A DNA stretch of 64,000 nucleotides from CADEED01 sp036274075 (GTDB lineage Bacteria; Pseudomonadota; Gammaproteobacteria; Steroidobacterales; Steroidobacteraceae). Of the stretch, positions 1-9,125 are shown piece after piece (positions within the stretch are counted from its first letter, which is position 1; every line of letters starts with the position of its first letter). The notes beneath the pieces were generated by a model, which was not told the DNA's origin, searched no databases, and worked only from the letters and a program-made list of their open reading frames with translations. The translations under genes and the position numbers were made by a program. Where the stretch lies: positions 1 to 64,000 of the forward strand of contig DASUGK010000115.1 of NCBI GenBank assembly GCA_036274075.1, in the 5' to 3' direction.

Positions 1-1893
1 GCCGATCGGCTTCTTGGGCCAGGCGCGGGTGTTGTCGGCTTCTACGCCGGCGAAGCCGGCGCGTTGGACGCTTTTGCTGCGGCAGTAGTAGAGGGACTTC
101 ACGCCGCGTTCCCAGGCGGTCCAGTGGAGCATGAGGAGGTCCCATTTGTGGATGTCGCTGCGCAGGTAGAGGTTGAGGGATTGGCCCTGGCAGATGAGCG
201 GGGCGCGGTCGGCGGCGAGTTCGACTACCCAGCGCTGGTCGATTTCGAAGGCGGTGCGGAACACCGACTTTTCGTCGTCGGTCAGGCAGTCGAGGTGCTG
301 CACGGAGCCTTCGTGCGCGAGGATGGATTGCCAGGTGTCGTCGCGGTTCGCGCCGCGTGACTCGAGGAGCCGTGTGAGCGCGGGATTGCGCACGGTGAAC
401 GAACCGGACAGCGTCTTGTGCGTGTAGATGTTGGCCGGGATGGGCTCGATGCAGGCGCTGGTGCCGCCGCAGATCACGGAAATGCTGGCGGTGGGTGCGA
501 TGGCCAGCTTGTGGCTGAAGCGCTCGGCGACGCCGCGCTCCGCGGCGTCGGGACAGGCGCCGCGTTGCCCTGCGAGAAGTTGCGAGGCCGCGTCGGCCTC
601 ACCGCGCAGGTGCTTGAACATGCGCAGGTTGGCGGCGCGCGCGAGTGCGCTCTCGAACGGAATGCCCTTGTCCTGCAAATACGAATGAAATCCCATCGCG
701 CCCAGCCCCACCGAGCGTTCGCGCATGGCGGAGTATTTCGCCTGCTTCATGCTGTCCGGCGCGTGGTCGATGAAGTCCTGCAACACGTTGTCGAGCATGC
801 GCAGCACGTCTTCGATGAAACGCGCGTGCCCGCTCCACTGGTCCCAGGTCTCGAAGTTCACCGAGGACAGGCAGCACACGGCCGTGCGCGCGTTGCCGGC
901 GTGATCGACGCCGGTGGGCAGCAGGATCTCGCTGCAGAGATTCGACTGGCGCACCCGAAGACCCGCCTCGCGCTGGTGCGCGGCGAGCTGGCGATTGGCC
1001 GTGTCGCTGAACAGGAGATAAGGCTCGCCGGTCTGCAGCCGCGTCTCGAGGATCTTCTGCCAGAGCTTTCGGGCATTGATGGTGCGCAGCGCCTCGCCGT
1101 TCTTCGGACTGCGCAGCGCGAATGGCAGGTCGTCGCGCACCGCGAGCATGAACTCGTCGGTGATGCAGACTCCGTGGTGCAGGTTGAGGCTCTTGCGGTT
1201 GAAGTCGCCCGAGGGCTTGCGGATCTCGATGAATTCCTCGATCTCCGGGTGGTGCACGTCGAGGTACACGGCGGCGGAGCCGCGCCGCAACGAACCCTGC
1301 GAGATGGCCAGCGTCAGCGAGTCCATCACGCGCACGAAGGGGATGATCCCCGAGGTCTGGCCGCAGCCCTTCACCGTCTCGCCGATGCTGCGCACGCCGC
1401 CCCAATACGTGCCGATGCCGCCACCGTTCGACGCCAGCCAGACGTTCTCGGTCCAGGTGCCCACGATGCCGTCGAGATTGTCCTCGACGGCGTTGAGGAA
1501 GCAGGAAATCGGCAGTCCGCGCTCGGTGCCGCCGTTCGAGAGGATGGGCGTGGCGGGCATGAACCACAACTTCGACATGTAGTCGTACAGGCGCTGCGCG
1601 TGCGCCGCGTCGTCGGCATAGGCGCGGGCCACGCGTGCGAACAGGTGCTGCGGGGTCTCGCCGGGCAGCAGGTAACGGTCGGCCAGGGTGGCGCGGCCGA
1701 AATTCGTCAGCAGCGCATCACGCGCGGGATCGATGTCGACGTGCATGGCGGCGCGCGCCGCCTTGGCACAGTCGATGCCCGGCGTGGCCGCGGTGACTCG
1801 GGTGATTTTCTGCGCGCACTTGCGCGTGTTCTTTTGCGCGCTCTTGCGCGACGCCATCTTCGCGCGCACGCCGGAAACGGTTTCGCCTGCCAT
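1..1893 (-). CDS. nrdA: Ribonucleoside-diphosphate reductase alpha subunit, 3' end outside window
   Basis: Catalytic subunit of ribonucleotide reductase, which makes deoxyribonucleotides for DNA synthesis. 631 codons are visible and the frame runs off the left edge, so the C-terminal tail with the redox-active cysteines is not seen. Visible motifs include SNGGGIGTYWGGVRSIGE, the SQGSLRRGSAAVYLD loop, SNLCSEILLPTG, CGGTSACIEPIPANIYTHKT and, near the edge, SLYYCRSKSVQRAGF with the paired tyrosines. The AGFAGVEADNT segment resembles class I NrdA of proteobacteria, and there is no N-terminal ATP-cone of usual length. The ATG at 1893 follows a GGAGAGG ribosome site. No nrdB is visible; it may lie to the left. 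A cobalamin riboswitch precedes the gene. Family is certain; class I rather than class II is inferred from sequence resemblance. Confidence 0.9.
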   Translation of the reverse strand, partial: MAGETVSGVRAKMASRKSAQKNTRKCAQKITRVTAATPGIDCAKAARAAMHVDIDPARDALLTNFGRATLADRYLLPGETPQHLFARVARAYADDAAHAQRLYDYMSKLWFMPATPILSNGGTERGLPISCFLNAVEDNLDGIVGTWTENVWLASNGGGIGTYWGGVRSIGETVKGCGQTSGIIPFVRVMDSLTLAISQGSLRRGSAAVYLDVHHPEIEEFIEIRKPSGDFNRKSLNLHHGVCITDEFMLAVRDDLPFALRSPKNGEALRTINARKLWQKILETRLQTGEPYLLFSDTANRQLAAHQREAGLRVRQSNLCSEILLPTGVDHAGNARTAVCCLSSVNFETWDQWSGHARFIEDVLRMLDNVLQDFIDHAPDSMKQAKYSAMRERSVGLGAMGFHSYLQDKGIPFESALARAANLRMFKHLRGEADAASQLLAGQRGACPDAAERGVAERFSHKLAIAPTASISVICGGTSACIEPIPANIYTHKTLSGSFTVRNPALTRLLESRGANRDDTWQSILAHEGSVQHLDCLTDDEKSVFRTAFEIDQRWVVELAADRAPLICQGQSLNLYLRSDIHKWDLLMLHWTAWERGVKSLYYCRSKSVQRAGFAGVEADNTRAWPKKPIG

Positions 1894-1995
1894 CGCCTCT
1901 CCTTTTGTCGGGGTGAGGGAGCGGCGCGAGCTTCTGCGGGCGGCAGCAAGATCGACGCTGCTGCCGGCACACCCCGTCCGATCAGTAGTTTCAAA

Positions 1996-2180
1996 GTGTG
2001 CCCGGCAGGTCTCCTGGCTCACCGCTCGAACACGTTTCGCCTGGCCTTCCCAGGAGCCGAGGCTCCCAGTGACCCGACAACCTTCCGGTGAAGATTGCGG
2101 CGACCGCTCGCGGTCTACAGTTGCGGGGGCAGCTGCGGATTGGCACATCCTGCAAGATGTGCGCACCGCATTCCCTTTTC
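1996..2180 (-). promoter_or_regulatory. Cobalamin (B12) riboswitch upstream of nrdA
   Basis: Read on the minus strand, the leader holds the conserved parts of a cobalamin riboswitch in order: GGGAATGCGGTGCG (about 2163-2176), AATCCGCAGCTGCCCCCGC then AACTGTAGA (about 2116-2142), GTCACTGGGAGCC (about 2063-2075), CCTGGGAAGGCCAGGCG, and the B12 box GAGCCAGGAGACCTGCCGG (about 2003-2022). The aptamer ends about 105 bases before the nrdA ATG. A GGCAGCA/TGCTGCC hairpin and the GGAGAGG ribosome site lie between, so control by ribosome-site masking or early termination are both possible. By analogy with known B12-controlled reductase operons, adenosylcobalamin should turn the gene down when a B12-dependent reductase can take over. 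Confidence 0.9.
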
Positions 2181-2320
2181 ATCGCGCTCGCGCGCGAACC
2201 GATGCACGGGGCGGATGTTGTGTTCACCGGCCCGCGGCTGTCAACCGATTGTGCTTTTGGCATCGGTCGCCGACCAATCCCTGCGATATGCTGACGGCCG
2301 GAAATTCCGAGGGGGTCGAG

Positions 2321-3376
2321 ATGAAGCGCATTCCCGGCGCGGCCGCGTGGGCCGCCGTTCTACTGGGTTCTGTCATCGGCGCGCACGCGGCATCGCCGCC
2401 CACGGAAGCGGGTCGTTACGAACGCGTGACGGTGCATGGCAAGTCGCTCGAGGGAAATCTCGAGGGGGATTCCGCCGACCGGCCGGTGTCTATCTACCTG
2501 CCACCCGGCTACGGCAAGGATCCGAAGCGACTCTTCCCCGTGATCTACCTGCTGCACGGCTTCACCGATTCCGACAGCAACTGGTTCGGGCGCTCGGGCC
2601 AGCACTTCGTGAACGTGCCGCAGGCGGCTGACGCCGCCTGGGCCGCCGGCGTGAGCGAATTCATCCTCGTGATGCCGAACGCATTCACGAAGTACCAGGG
2701 CAGCATGTACTCGAACTCCGCCGCGGTGGGCGACTGGGAAACCTTCGTGGCGCGCGAGCTGGTGGCCTGGGTGGACGCGCATTACCGCACGATTGCGAAG
2801 CCGGCGAGCCGTGGCCTCGCGGGTCACTCGATGGGCGGCTACGGCACGCTGCGCATCGCGATGAAGCAGCCCGGCGTGTTCTCGTCGATTTACGCGATGA
2901 GCTCCTGCTGCCTGGTTCCGAATCCGAATTCCGATCCCAGGATGTTCGAATCCGCCGCCCGGGTACGCACGGACCAGGACATCGCCGCCGCGGACTTCTT
3001 CACCAAGGCGATGCTGGCCTCGGCCGCGGCCTGGTCGCCGAATCCGCACAAGCCGCCGTTGTACATCGACCTGCCACTGCGCGATGGCCGGGTCGCCCAG
3101 GACATCGTCATGCTCTGGAACGCGAACATGCCCACGGTGATGGCGCACCAGTACCTGCCCGCGTTGCGCTCCTACAAGGCCATCGGCCTGGAAGCCGGCG
3201 AAAAGGATCCGGTCTCGGCGGAGGGCACGAAACAATTGCACGCGCTGCTGGAAAATTATTCCATCGCGCACGGCTACGAGAGCTACGACGGCGACCATCT
3301 GAACCGCATCCACGAGCGCATCACCACGAAGCTGCTGCCCTTCTTCGCGGCTCACCTCGAAACGAGGCAGCGCTGA
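2321..3376 (+). CDS. Secreted esterase (esterase D / feruloyl esterase-like alpha/beta hydrolase)
   Basis: 351-residue exported hydrolase of the esterase D/S-formylglutathione hydrolase-like family. A signal peptide spans about residues 1-22, ending near GAHAA. Then come RPVSIYLPPGY, the oxyanion region VIYLLHGFTDS, and the nucleophile elbow GLAGHSMGGYGTLRIA (serine in GHSMGG). A late GDHLNRIH supplies the probable catalytic histidine. Such enzymes cut carboxylic esters, including acetyl or feruloyl esters on plant polysaccharides; the substrate here is unknown. The ATG at 2321 follows GAGGGGGTCGAG; an in-frame ATG at 2288 would put charged residues before the signal and is less likely. A GH35 glycosidase follows closely, which hints at polysaccharide side-chain removal. 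Confidence 0.82.
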   Translation: MKRIPGAAAWAAVLLGSVIGAHAASPPTEAGRYERVTVHGKSLEGNLEGDSADRPVSIYLPPGYGKDPKRLFPVIYLLHGFTDSDSNWFGRSGQHFVNVPQAADAAWAAGVSEFILVMPNAFTKYQGSMYSNSAAVGDWETFVARELVAWVDAHYRTIAKPASRGLAGHSMGGYGTLRIAMKQPGVFSSIYAMSSCCLVPNPNSDPRMFESAARVRTDQDIAAADFFTKAMLASAAAWSPNPHKPPLYIDLPLRDGRVAQDIVMLWNANMPTVMAHQYLPALRSYKAIGLEAGEKDPVSAEGTKQLHALLENYSIAHGYESYDGDHLNRIHERITTKLLPFFAAHLETRQR

Positions 3377-3385
3377 ACGCGTAAC

Positions 3386-5023
3386 ATGCGCGGCATGAAA
3401 TCCGTATCGCGATTCGCCGCGTTCGTGGCGTCGATCGCCGTGGCCGCGGCGGCGCCGCCGCGCCTCGACACGCACGCCAAGACCCTGCAACTCGTCGTGC
3501 AGGACAAGCCCTTCCTGGTGCTGGGCGGCGAACTCGGCAATTCCAGCGCCTCGAGCACGGAATACATGAAGCCGCACTGGCCGCGCCTGCGGGCCATGAA
3601 CCTCAACACCGTGCTGGCACCGGTATCCTGGGAACTCATCGAGCCCGCCGAGGGCAAGTTCGACTGGACATCGGTCGACGCGCTGCTGCGCGACGCACGC
3701 GCCAACGACCTGAAACTGGTGATCCTGTGGTTCGGCGCGTGGAAGAACAGCATGTCGACCTACGTGCCGTCGTGGGTGAAGCGCGACCAGAAGCGTTTTC
3801 CGCGCGCGCTGCTCGCCAATGGCGCCGGCGTGGAGATCCTCTCCGCGTTCTCGCGCAACACGCTGGACGCCGATGCGCGCGCATTCGCGGCTTTCATGGA
3901 TCACCTCGCGCAGGTCGACGCGAGCGACAACACCGTGCTCATGGTGCAGGTGGAGAACGAGATCGGCATGTTGCCCATTGCACGCGAACGCGGCGAAGTG
4001 GCGGACCGCGCCTTCGGCGCGCCCGTGCCGAAGGAACTGCTGGCGTGGCTCGCGCACCGTGGCGACGCGCTCGAGCCCGAGCTGCGCGAGCGTTGGCAGA
4101 AGAACGGCCGCAAGGCCGACGGCAACTGGGCGCAGGTCTTCGGCGACGACGAGTGGGGCCAGGAGGTGTTCACCGCATGGCATTACGCGCGTTTCACCGA
4201 GGCGCTGGTGAAGGCCGGCAAGGCACGTTACGACATCCCCATGTTCGTGAACGCGGCCCTGAACCGCGCCGGCCGCAAGCCGGGGGAATATCCCGCCGGC
4301 GGCCCCATCCCGCACCTGCTCGATGTGTGGAAGGCCGGCGCGCCCAGCCTCGACTTCCTGTCGCCCGACATCTATTTCCCGAACTTTGCGCAACTGGCGG
4401 CGCGTTTCGAACGCGACGACAACGTGTTGTTCATACCCGAGGCCAGCAACGCGACGAATCCGCAGGGCCCTGCGAACGCGTTTTATGCCTTCGGTGAACT
4501 GGATGCCTTCGGCTTCTCGCCGTTCTCGATCGAATCTCTGGGGGATGCGCCGAATGCGCTGTCTCAGTCGTACGACATGCTGCGCCAGCTGTCGCCGATG
4601 ATCCTCGAGAATCGCGGCCGCAATCGCATGGCCGGATTCCGCGCGCAGATCAATGAAGACGGCTCCGTGGTCGATGCGCCCGTGAAAACCACCCTGGGCG
4701 GCATCGAATTCACCGTGACGCTCATCGATCCCTGGACGGCACGCGACCAGCAGACCGTCGCCAACCATGGCGGCCTCATGATCTACGCCGGCAACGAGGA
4801 TTTCTGGTTCGCGGGCCAGGGCATCACCATCACCTTCAAGGGCGCGGACGACGGTCCGCCGCTGGTGGGCATCGACTTCGCCGACGAAGGCGTGTTCGAT
4901 GCGCAGGGCAAGTGGGTACCCGGCCGCCGGCTCAACGGCGACCAGACGCACCAGGGGCGGCACATCCGCCTGCCACCCGGCAAGCCGCAGATCCAGAAGG
5001 TGCGGTTCTACCGCTACCGCTGA
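3386..5023 (+). CDS. Exported GH35-type beta-galactosidase with DUF5597-like C-terminus
   Basis: 545-residue glycoside hydrolase with an alanine-rich signal peptide (about residues 1-23). The TIM-barrel part shows FLVLGGELGNSSAS, NTVLAPVSWELIEPAEGKFDW, LKLVILWFGAWKNS, the acid/base motif MVQVENEIGM near residue 190, and LDFLSPDIYFPNF followed by VLFIPEASN, which probably carries the nucleophile glutamate. The last ~150 residues match the layout of the beta-sandwich DUF5597 domain found on bacterial GH35 enzymes. It starts nine bases after the esterase stop and is probably co-transcribed. A second ATG at 3395 gives a similar signal peptide. Family call is firm; the natural substrate (beta-galactoside in a plant or algal polymer) is inferred. 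Confidence 0.85.
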   Translation: MRGMKSVSRFAAFVASIAVAAAAPPRLDTHAKTLQLVVQDKPFLVLGGELGNSSASSTEYMKPHWPRLRAMNLNTVLAPVSWELIEPAEGKFDWTSVDALLRDARANDLKLVILWFGAWKNSMSTYVPSWVKRDQKRFPRALLANGAGVEILSAFSRNTLDADARAFAAFMDHLAQVDASDNTVLMVQVENEIGMLPIARERGEVADRAFGAPVPKELLAWLAHRGDALEPELRERWQKNGRKADGNWAQVFGDDEWGQEVFTAWHYARFTEALVKAGKARYDIPMFVNAALNRAGRKPGEYPAGGPIPHLLDVWKAGAPSLDFLSPDIYFPNFAQLAARFERDDNVLFIPEASNATNPQGPANAFYAFGELDAFGFSPFSIESLGDAPNALSQSYDMLRQLSPMILENRGRNRMAGFRAQINEDGSVVDAPVKTTLGGIEFTVTLIDPWTARDQQTVANHGGLMIYAGNEDFWFAGQGITITFKGADDGPPLVGIDFADEGVFDAQGKWVPGRRLNGDQTHQGRHIRLPPGKPQIQKVRFYRYR

Positions 5024-5032
5024 GCGTTGTAG

Positions 5033-5515
5033 TTAGTGATCGCCGACGTCGACCACGAAAGTCAGGTTGCGCTCGATGTCCGGGAGAACATAGGTCGCGG
5101 TCAGCCGCCAGCATCCCGCACTGGGAAACTCGACCAGCATGAGCATCTCCTGCCAGGTTTCGCCCATGCCGATGGCGTTGGTGGCCCTGCGGACCTCGAT
5201 GGTTTCTTCGCCGGAGGGATCGGACAGTTTCACGCCCTTCAGGACCAGGTCCGGCCGGGCTTCGGCCGCCGCGTCATAACCCAGGCGCCAGAACCACAGT
5301 TTGTCGCGGTAGTTGTGCTTCGATCCGAGCCCGCGCCACTTGCCGTCGCGTGGAAGGTGCACCGCCAGCGCGTCGCTGCCGTAAAGGCCACCGCCCTTGG
5401 CGTGTGGCGCCGTGACCGGCGACTCGGAGGCAAGGGTCACGCGGCATTCCCCAAGCGCTGTCAATGGCACGACGGCCAGCGTGATACAGAGCGCGCGACG
5501 AACTGGCTTCTTCAT
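5033..5515 (-). CDS. Hypothetical exported protein
   Basis: 160-residue protein not assigned to a family. The ATG at 5515 starts a clear signal peptide (KKPVRRALCITLAVVPLTA, cleavage near ALGE). The mature part has two cysteines, in GECRVTL and SAGCWRLTATY, and a beta-rich look with motifs WFWRLGYDAAAEARPDLVLKG and the C-terminal LTFVVDVGDH. An earlier in-frame start at 5542 would only add nine residues ahead of the lysines. The gene converges with the GH35 gene, nine bases apart, and runs in the same direction as pyc. Likely a periplasmic beta-sandwich protein; no function can be given. Confidence 0.7.
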   Translation of the reverse strand: MKKPVRRALCITLAVVPLTALGECRVTLASESPVTAPHAKGGGLYGSDALAVHLPRDGKWRGLGSKHNYRDKLWFWRLGYDAAAEARPDLVLKGVKLSDPSGEETIEVRRATNAIGMGETWQEMLMLVEFPSAGCWRLTATYVLPDIERNLTFVVDVGDH

Positions 5516-5615
5516 TACGCTCACCCCTGACGAGGGCAACACGAGATTCGCGCCGGGGATTATCCGCCGGCGGATGCCTGACGCAATTCGCGCTTACCGG
5601 GGGTGTGGCGGCCGC

Positions 5616-8600
5616 TCAGCCGAGGACGACCAGCAAGTCCTTCGCGTCCACCTGCAATCCCGGCTTGGCCAGCACCTCGGCAACCGTGCCGTCGACTTCC
5701 GCACGCACGCTGGTTTCCATCTTCATGGCTTCCATGGTGAGCAGCAGGTCGCCCTTGGCCACCTTCTGCCCCACCATGGCCTTCACCGTGGCGACGGTGC
5801 CCGGCATGGGTGCGCCCACGTGCCTGGGATTCCCGGCTTCCACTTTCCGTTGCGGCGGCCGCTTCGCCACCTGCGAGCGATCGGTGACCACGATGGAGCG
5901 CGGCTGGCCGTTCAGCTCGAAGAACACCGTGCGCGTGCCATCGTCGTGCACGTCGGAGACGGTCACGAAGCGCACGATCAGGGTCTTGCCGCGCTCGATG
6001 TCGACGCTGACCTCGTCGCCCGGCTCCATGCCGTAGAAGAACACCGGCGTCGGCAGGATGGCGCAATCGCCGAACGCCGCGCGGTCGCGCGCGTAGTCCA
6101 GGAACACCTTGGGATACATGAGATACGACGCGAACTGCGTGTCGGTCGCGGGCCGGCCTAACTTCCCGTCCAGCGACTTGCGTTCCGCGGCGAGGTCCAG
6201 CGGCTTCATGTTGGCGCCGGGACGGTCGGTCAGCGGCTTCTGCCCCTTCAGCACCTTCTTCTGGATGCCCTCGGGCCAGCCGCCCTCGGGGCGGCCCAGG
6301 TCGCCGCGCATCATCTGCACCACGGATTCGGGGAAGGCCACTTCGAAATCGGGGTCGGTTACCTGCTCTTTCGTCAGGCCCGACGACACCATCATGATGG
6401 CCATGTCGCCGACCACCTTCGACGACGGCGTGACCTTGACGATGTTGCCGAACATTTCATTGACGTCCGCATAGGCCTGCGCAACTTCGGGCCAGCGTGA
6501 GTCGTCGAGGCCGACACTGCGCGCCTGTTCCTTGAGGTTGGTGTACTGCCCGCCTGGCATGGCGTGCACGTACACTTCGGACGCGCCGGCGCGCATGTCG
6601 CTCTCGAACGCCAGGTAGTTCTTGCGCACCTGCTCCCAGTACATGGAGATCGCGCGCACCGCGGCGTGATCGATGCCGGGATCGCGCTCGCTGTAGCGCA
6701 ACGCCTCGATGATGGAGCCGAGGTTGGGCTGCGAGGTGAACCCCGACATCGCATCGATCGCGCCGTCCACCGCGTCGCAACCCGCGGCCACGGCCGCGAG
6801 CACGCTGGCCGCGGCGATGCCCGAGGTATCGTGCGTGTGGAAGTGCACGGGCAGCTCGAGCTCGTCCTTGAGCGCCTTGACCAGCGTGTACGCCGCGTTC
6901 GGCTGGCACAGGCCCGCCATGTCCTTGATGCCGAGGATGTGCGTGCCGGCGGCCTTGAGCTTCTCGCCCATGCGCAGGTAGTAGTCGAGCGTGTACTTGG
7001 TTTCCTTCGGCGAAGAGAGATTCCCCGAGTAGCAGATCGCGGCTTCGCAGAGCTTGCCGGTCTCGAGCACGGCGTCGATGGCCACGCGCATGTTGTCGAC
7101 CCAGTTGAGCGAGTCGAACACGCGGAACACGTCGATGCCGGAAATCGCCGCCTGTTTCACGAAGGCGCGCACGACGTTGTCCGGGTAGTTGGTGTAACCC
7201 ACCGCGTTGGCCGAGCGCAGGAGCATCTGCAGCAGCAGGTTCGGCATGGCCGCGCGCAGCTGCTCCAGGCGGCTCCACGGATCTTCCTTGAGGAAACGCA
7301 TGGCCACGTCGAAAGTCGCGCCGCCCCAGCATTCCATCGAGAACAGCTGCGGCAGCATGTGCGCGTAGTAAGGAGCGATGGCCACCATGTCCGGCTGGCG
7401 CATGCGCGTCGCGAGCAGCGACTGGTGCGCATCGCGCATCGTGGTGTCGGTGATGAGCACCTGCTGCTGCGCGAGCATCCACTTGGCGAAGCCTGCCGCG
7501 CCGAGCTCGTCGAGCTTCTGCTTGGTGCCGGGCGGCGGCGCCTTGGCGACGTTGACCTTCGGCAGGCGCGCCAGCGTCATCTGCTTCGGCTTCAGGCGGC
7601 CCTTCACTTCCGGGTTGCCGTTGACGATGGTCTCGCCGATGAAGCTCAGGATGCGCGTGGCGCGGTCGCGCTTCTTCTCCCACTTGAAGAGCTCGGGCGT
7701 CTCGTCGATGAACCTGGTCGTATACTCGGCGTTCGCGAACTTCGGGTGCGTGATCACCTGGTCGAGGAAGCGCAGGTTCGTGGACACGCCGCGGATGCGG
7801 AACTCCCAAAGCGCGCGGTGCATGCGCGCAATGGCCTCCGCCGGGTTCGGCGCCCAGGCCGTGACCTTGACCAGCATCGAGTCGTACGAGCGCGTGAGGA
7901 TGGCGCCGGCGTAGGCCGTGCCCGCGTCGAGGCGGATGCCGAAGCCCGCGGGCGAACGGTACGCGGTGATCTTGCCGTAGTCGGGCGTGAAGTTGTTCTC
8001 GGGATCCTCGGTGGTCACGCGGCATTGCAGCGCGTGCGAGGTGACGTGGATGTCCTGCTGCTTCGGCACCCCGCTGGCTTCGTCGCCGATCTTCGCGCCG
8101 TCGGCGATGCGGATCTGGGCCTTCACCAGGTCGATGCCGGTGACGGCCTCGGTCACCGTGTGTTCCACCTGGATGCGAGGATTCACCTCGATGAAATAGA
8201 ACTTGCCCGTCTCGGCGTCCTGCAGGAATTCCACCGTGCCGGCATTGCTGTAGCTCACCGCCTTGCCGATCTGCAGGCCGTAGCCGCAGATTTCCTCGCG
8301 CTGCGCGTCGTTCAGGAACGCGGCGGGCGCGCGCTCGACGACCTTCTGGTTGCGCCGCTGGACGGTGCAGTCGCGCTCGTAAAGGTGCACGAGATTGCCG
8401 TGCGTGTCGCCGAGAATCTGCACCTCGATGTGCCGCGCCTTGCGCACCAGCTTCTCGAGGTACACCTCGTCGTTGCCGAAGGCCGCCTTGGCCTCGCGGC
8501 GCGCCACGGGCAACAGTTCGGCCAGCTGCGCGTCGCTTTCGATCACGCGCATGCCACGGCCACCGCCGCCCCAGCTCGCCTTGAGCATCACCGGGTAACC

Positions 8601-9065
8601 GACCTCGGCCGCCTTGCGCTTGCAGGCTTCGATGTCCGCAGGCAGCGGCGGCGTCGCGGGCATCACCGGCACGCCGGCCGAAGTGGCGAGATTGCGCGCC
8701 GCCACCTTGTTGCCCAGCGTGCGCATGATCTGCGGCGTCGGGCCGACGAATATCACGCCATCGCGATTGCAGGCTTCGACGAACTCCGGGTTCTCGGAGA
8801 GGAAGCCATAGCCGGGATGAATCGCGTCGGCCTTCGCCTCGGCCGCGACGCGCAGGATGTCCTCGATGTCGAGGTAGGCATCCACCGGCGGTTTGCCGCG
8901 TCCCACCAGGTAGGCTTCGTCGGCCTTGGTCCGGTGCAGCGAGAACCGGTCCTCCTGCGAATAGACGGCGATGGTGCGGATACCCAGCTCGCTGGCGGCG
9001 CGCATCACGCGGATGGCGATTTCACCGCGGTTGGCGACCAGCAGGCTCCGAATACGGCTCAGCAT
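5616..9065 (-). CDS. pyc: Pyruvate carboxylase
   Basis: 1149-residue single-chain enzyme, the usual length for bacterial pyruvate carboxylase. It carboxylates pyruvate to oxaloacetate using ATP and bicarbonate, refilling the TCA cycle. Domain order is classical: biotin carboxylase from residue 1 (LLVANRGEIAIRV, the glycine-rich GGGGRGMRVI, FIEVNPRIQVEHTVTE), the carboxyltransferase barrel (about 530-830, ITDTTMRDAHQSLLATRMR and FHTHDTSGIAAA), the allosteric/tetramerisation linker, and the biotinyl domain with the biotin lysine at K1115 in MEAMKME. The start at 9065 is 60 bases from the divergent iaaA start. The long ORF antisense to it (6564-9086) is a GC artefact. Confidence 0.97.
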   Translation of the reverse strand: MLSRIRSLLVANRGEIAIRVMRAASELGIRTIAVYSQEDRFSLHRTKADEAYLVGRGKPPVDAYLDIEDILRVAAEAKADAIHPGYGFLSENPEFVEACNRDGVIFVGPTPQIMRTLGNKVAARNLATSAGVPVMPATPPLPADIEACKRKAAEVGYPVMLKASWGGGGRGMRVIESDAQLAELLPVARREAKAAFGNDEVYLEKLVRKARHIEVQILGDTHGNLVHLYERDCTVQRRNQKVVERAPAAFLNDAQREEICGYGLQIGKAVSYSNAGTVEFLQDAETGKFYFIEVNPRIQVEHTVTEAVTGIDLVKAQIRIADGAKIGDEASGVPKQQDIHVTSHALQCRVTTEDPENNFTPDYGKITAYRSPAGFGIRLDAGTAYAGAILTRSYDSMLVKVTAWAPNPAEAIARMHRALWEFRIRGVSTNLRFLDQVITHPKFANAEYTTRFIDETPELFKWEKKRDRATRILSFIGETIVNGNPEVKGRLKPKQMTLARLPKVNVAKAPPPGTKQKLDELGAAGFAKWMLAQQQVLITDTTMRDAHQSLLATRMRQPDMVAIAPYYAHMLPQLFSMECWGGATFDVAMRFLKEDPWSRLEQLRAAMPNLLLQMLLRSANAVGYTNYPDNVVRAFVKQAAISGIDVFRVFDSLNWVDNMRVAIDAVLETGKLCEAAICYSGNLSSPKETKYTLDYYLRMGEKLKAAGTHILGIKDMAGLCQPNAAYTLVKALKDELELPVHFHTHDTSGIAAASVLAAVAAGCDAVDGAIDAMSGFTSQPNLGSIIEALRYSERDPGIDHAAVRAISMYWEQVRKNYLAFESDMRAGASEVYVHAMPGGQYTNLKEQARSVGLDDSRWPEVAQAYADVNEMFGNIVKVTPSSKVVGDMAIMMVSSGLTKEQVTDPDFEVAFPESVVQMMRGDLGRPEGGWPEGIQKKVLKGQKPLTDRPGANMKPLDLAAERKSLDGKLGRPATDTQFASYLMYPKVFLDYARDRAAFGDCAILPTPVFFYGMEPGDEVSVDIERGKTLIVRFVTVSDVHDDGTRTVFFELNGQPRSIVVTDRSQVAKRPPQRKVEAGNPRHVGAPMPGTVATVKAMVGQKVAKGDLLLTMEAMKMETSVRAEVDGTVAEVLAKPGLQVDAKDLLVVLG

Positions 9066-9125
9066 GAATGGCTACTTCTAATATGATTCCCCGGGCCGCG
9101 AAGCATAGCCGCAGGAGCCGCCAGC

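Noticed and set aside
418..2091. 557-residue plus-strand ORF opposite nrdA and its riboswitch
   Set aside because: nrdA motifs on the minus strand and the riboswitch on the same strand explain the region; the plus product has no recognisable domain.
2360..4963. 867-residue minus-strand ORF over the esterase and GH35 genes
   Set aside because: It spans two real genes antisense, has typical shadow composition (His, Arg, Ala, Val) and no domains.
6564..9086. 840-residue plus-strand ORF opposite pyc
   Set aside because: The antisense frame of a GC-rich gene is open by codon bias; its product is His/Arg/Val-rich without any motif, whereas pyc on the other strand is unambiguous.
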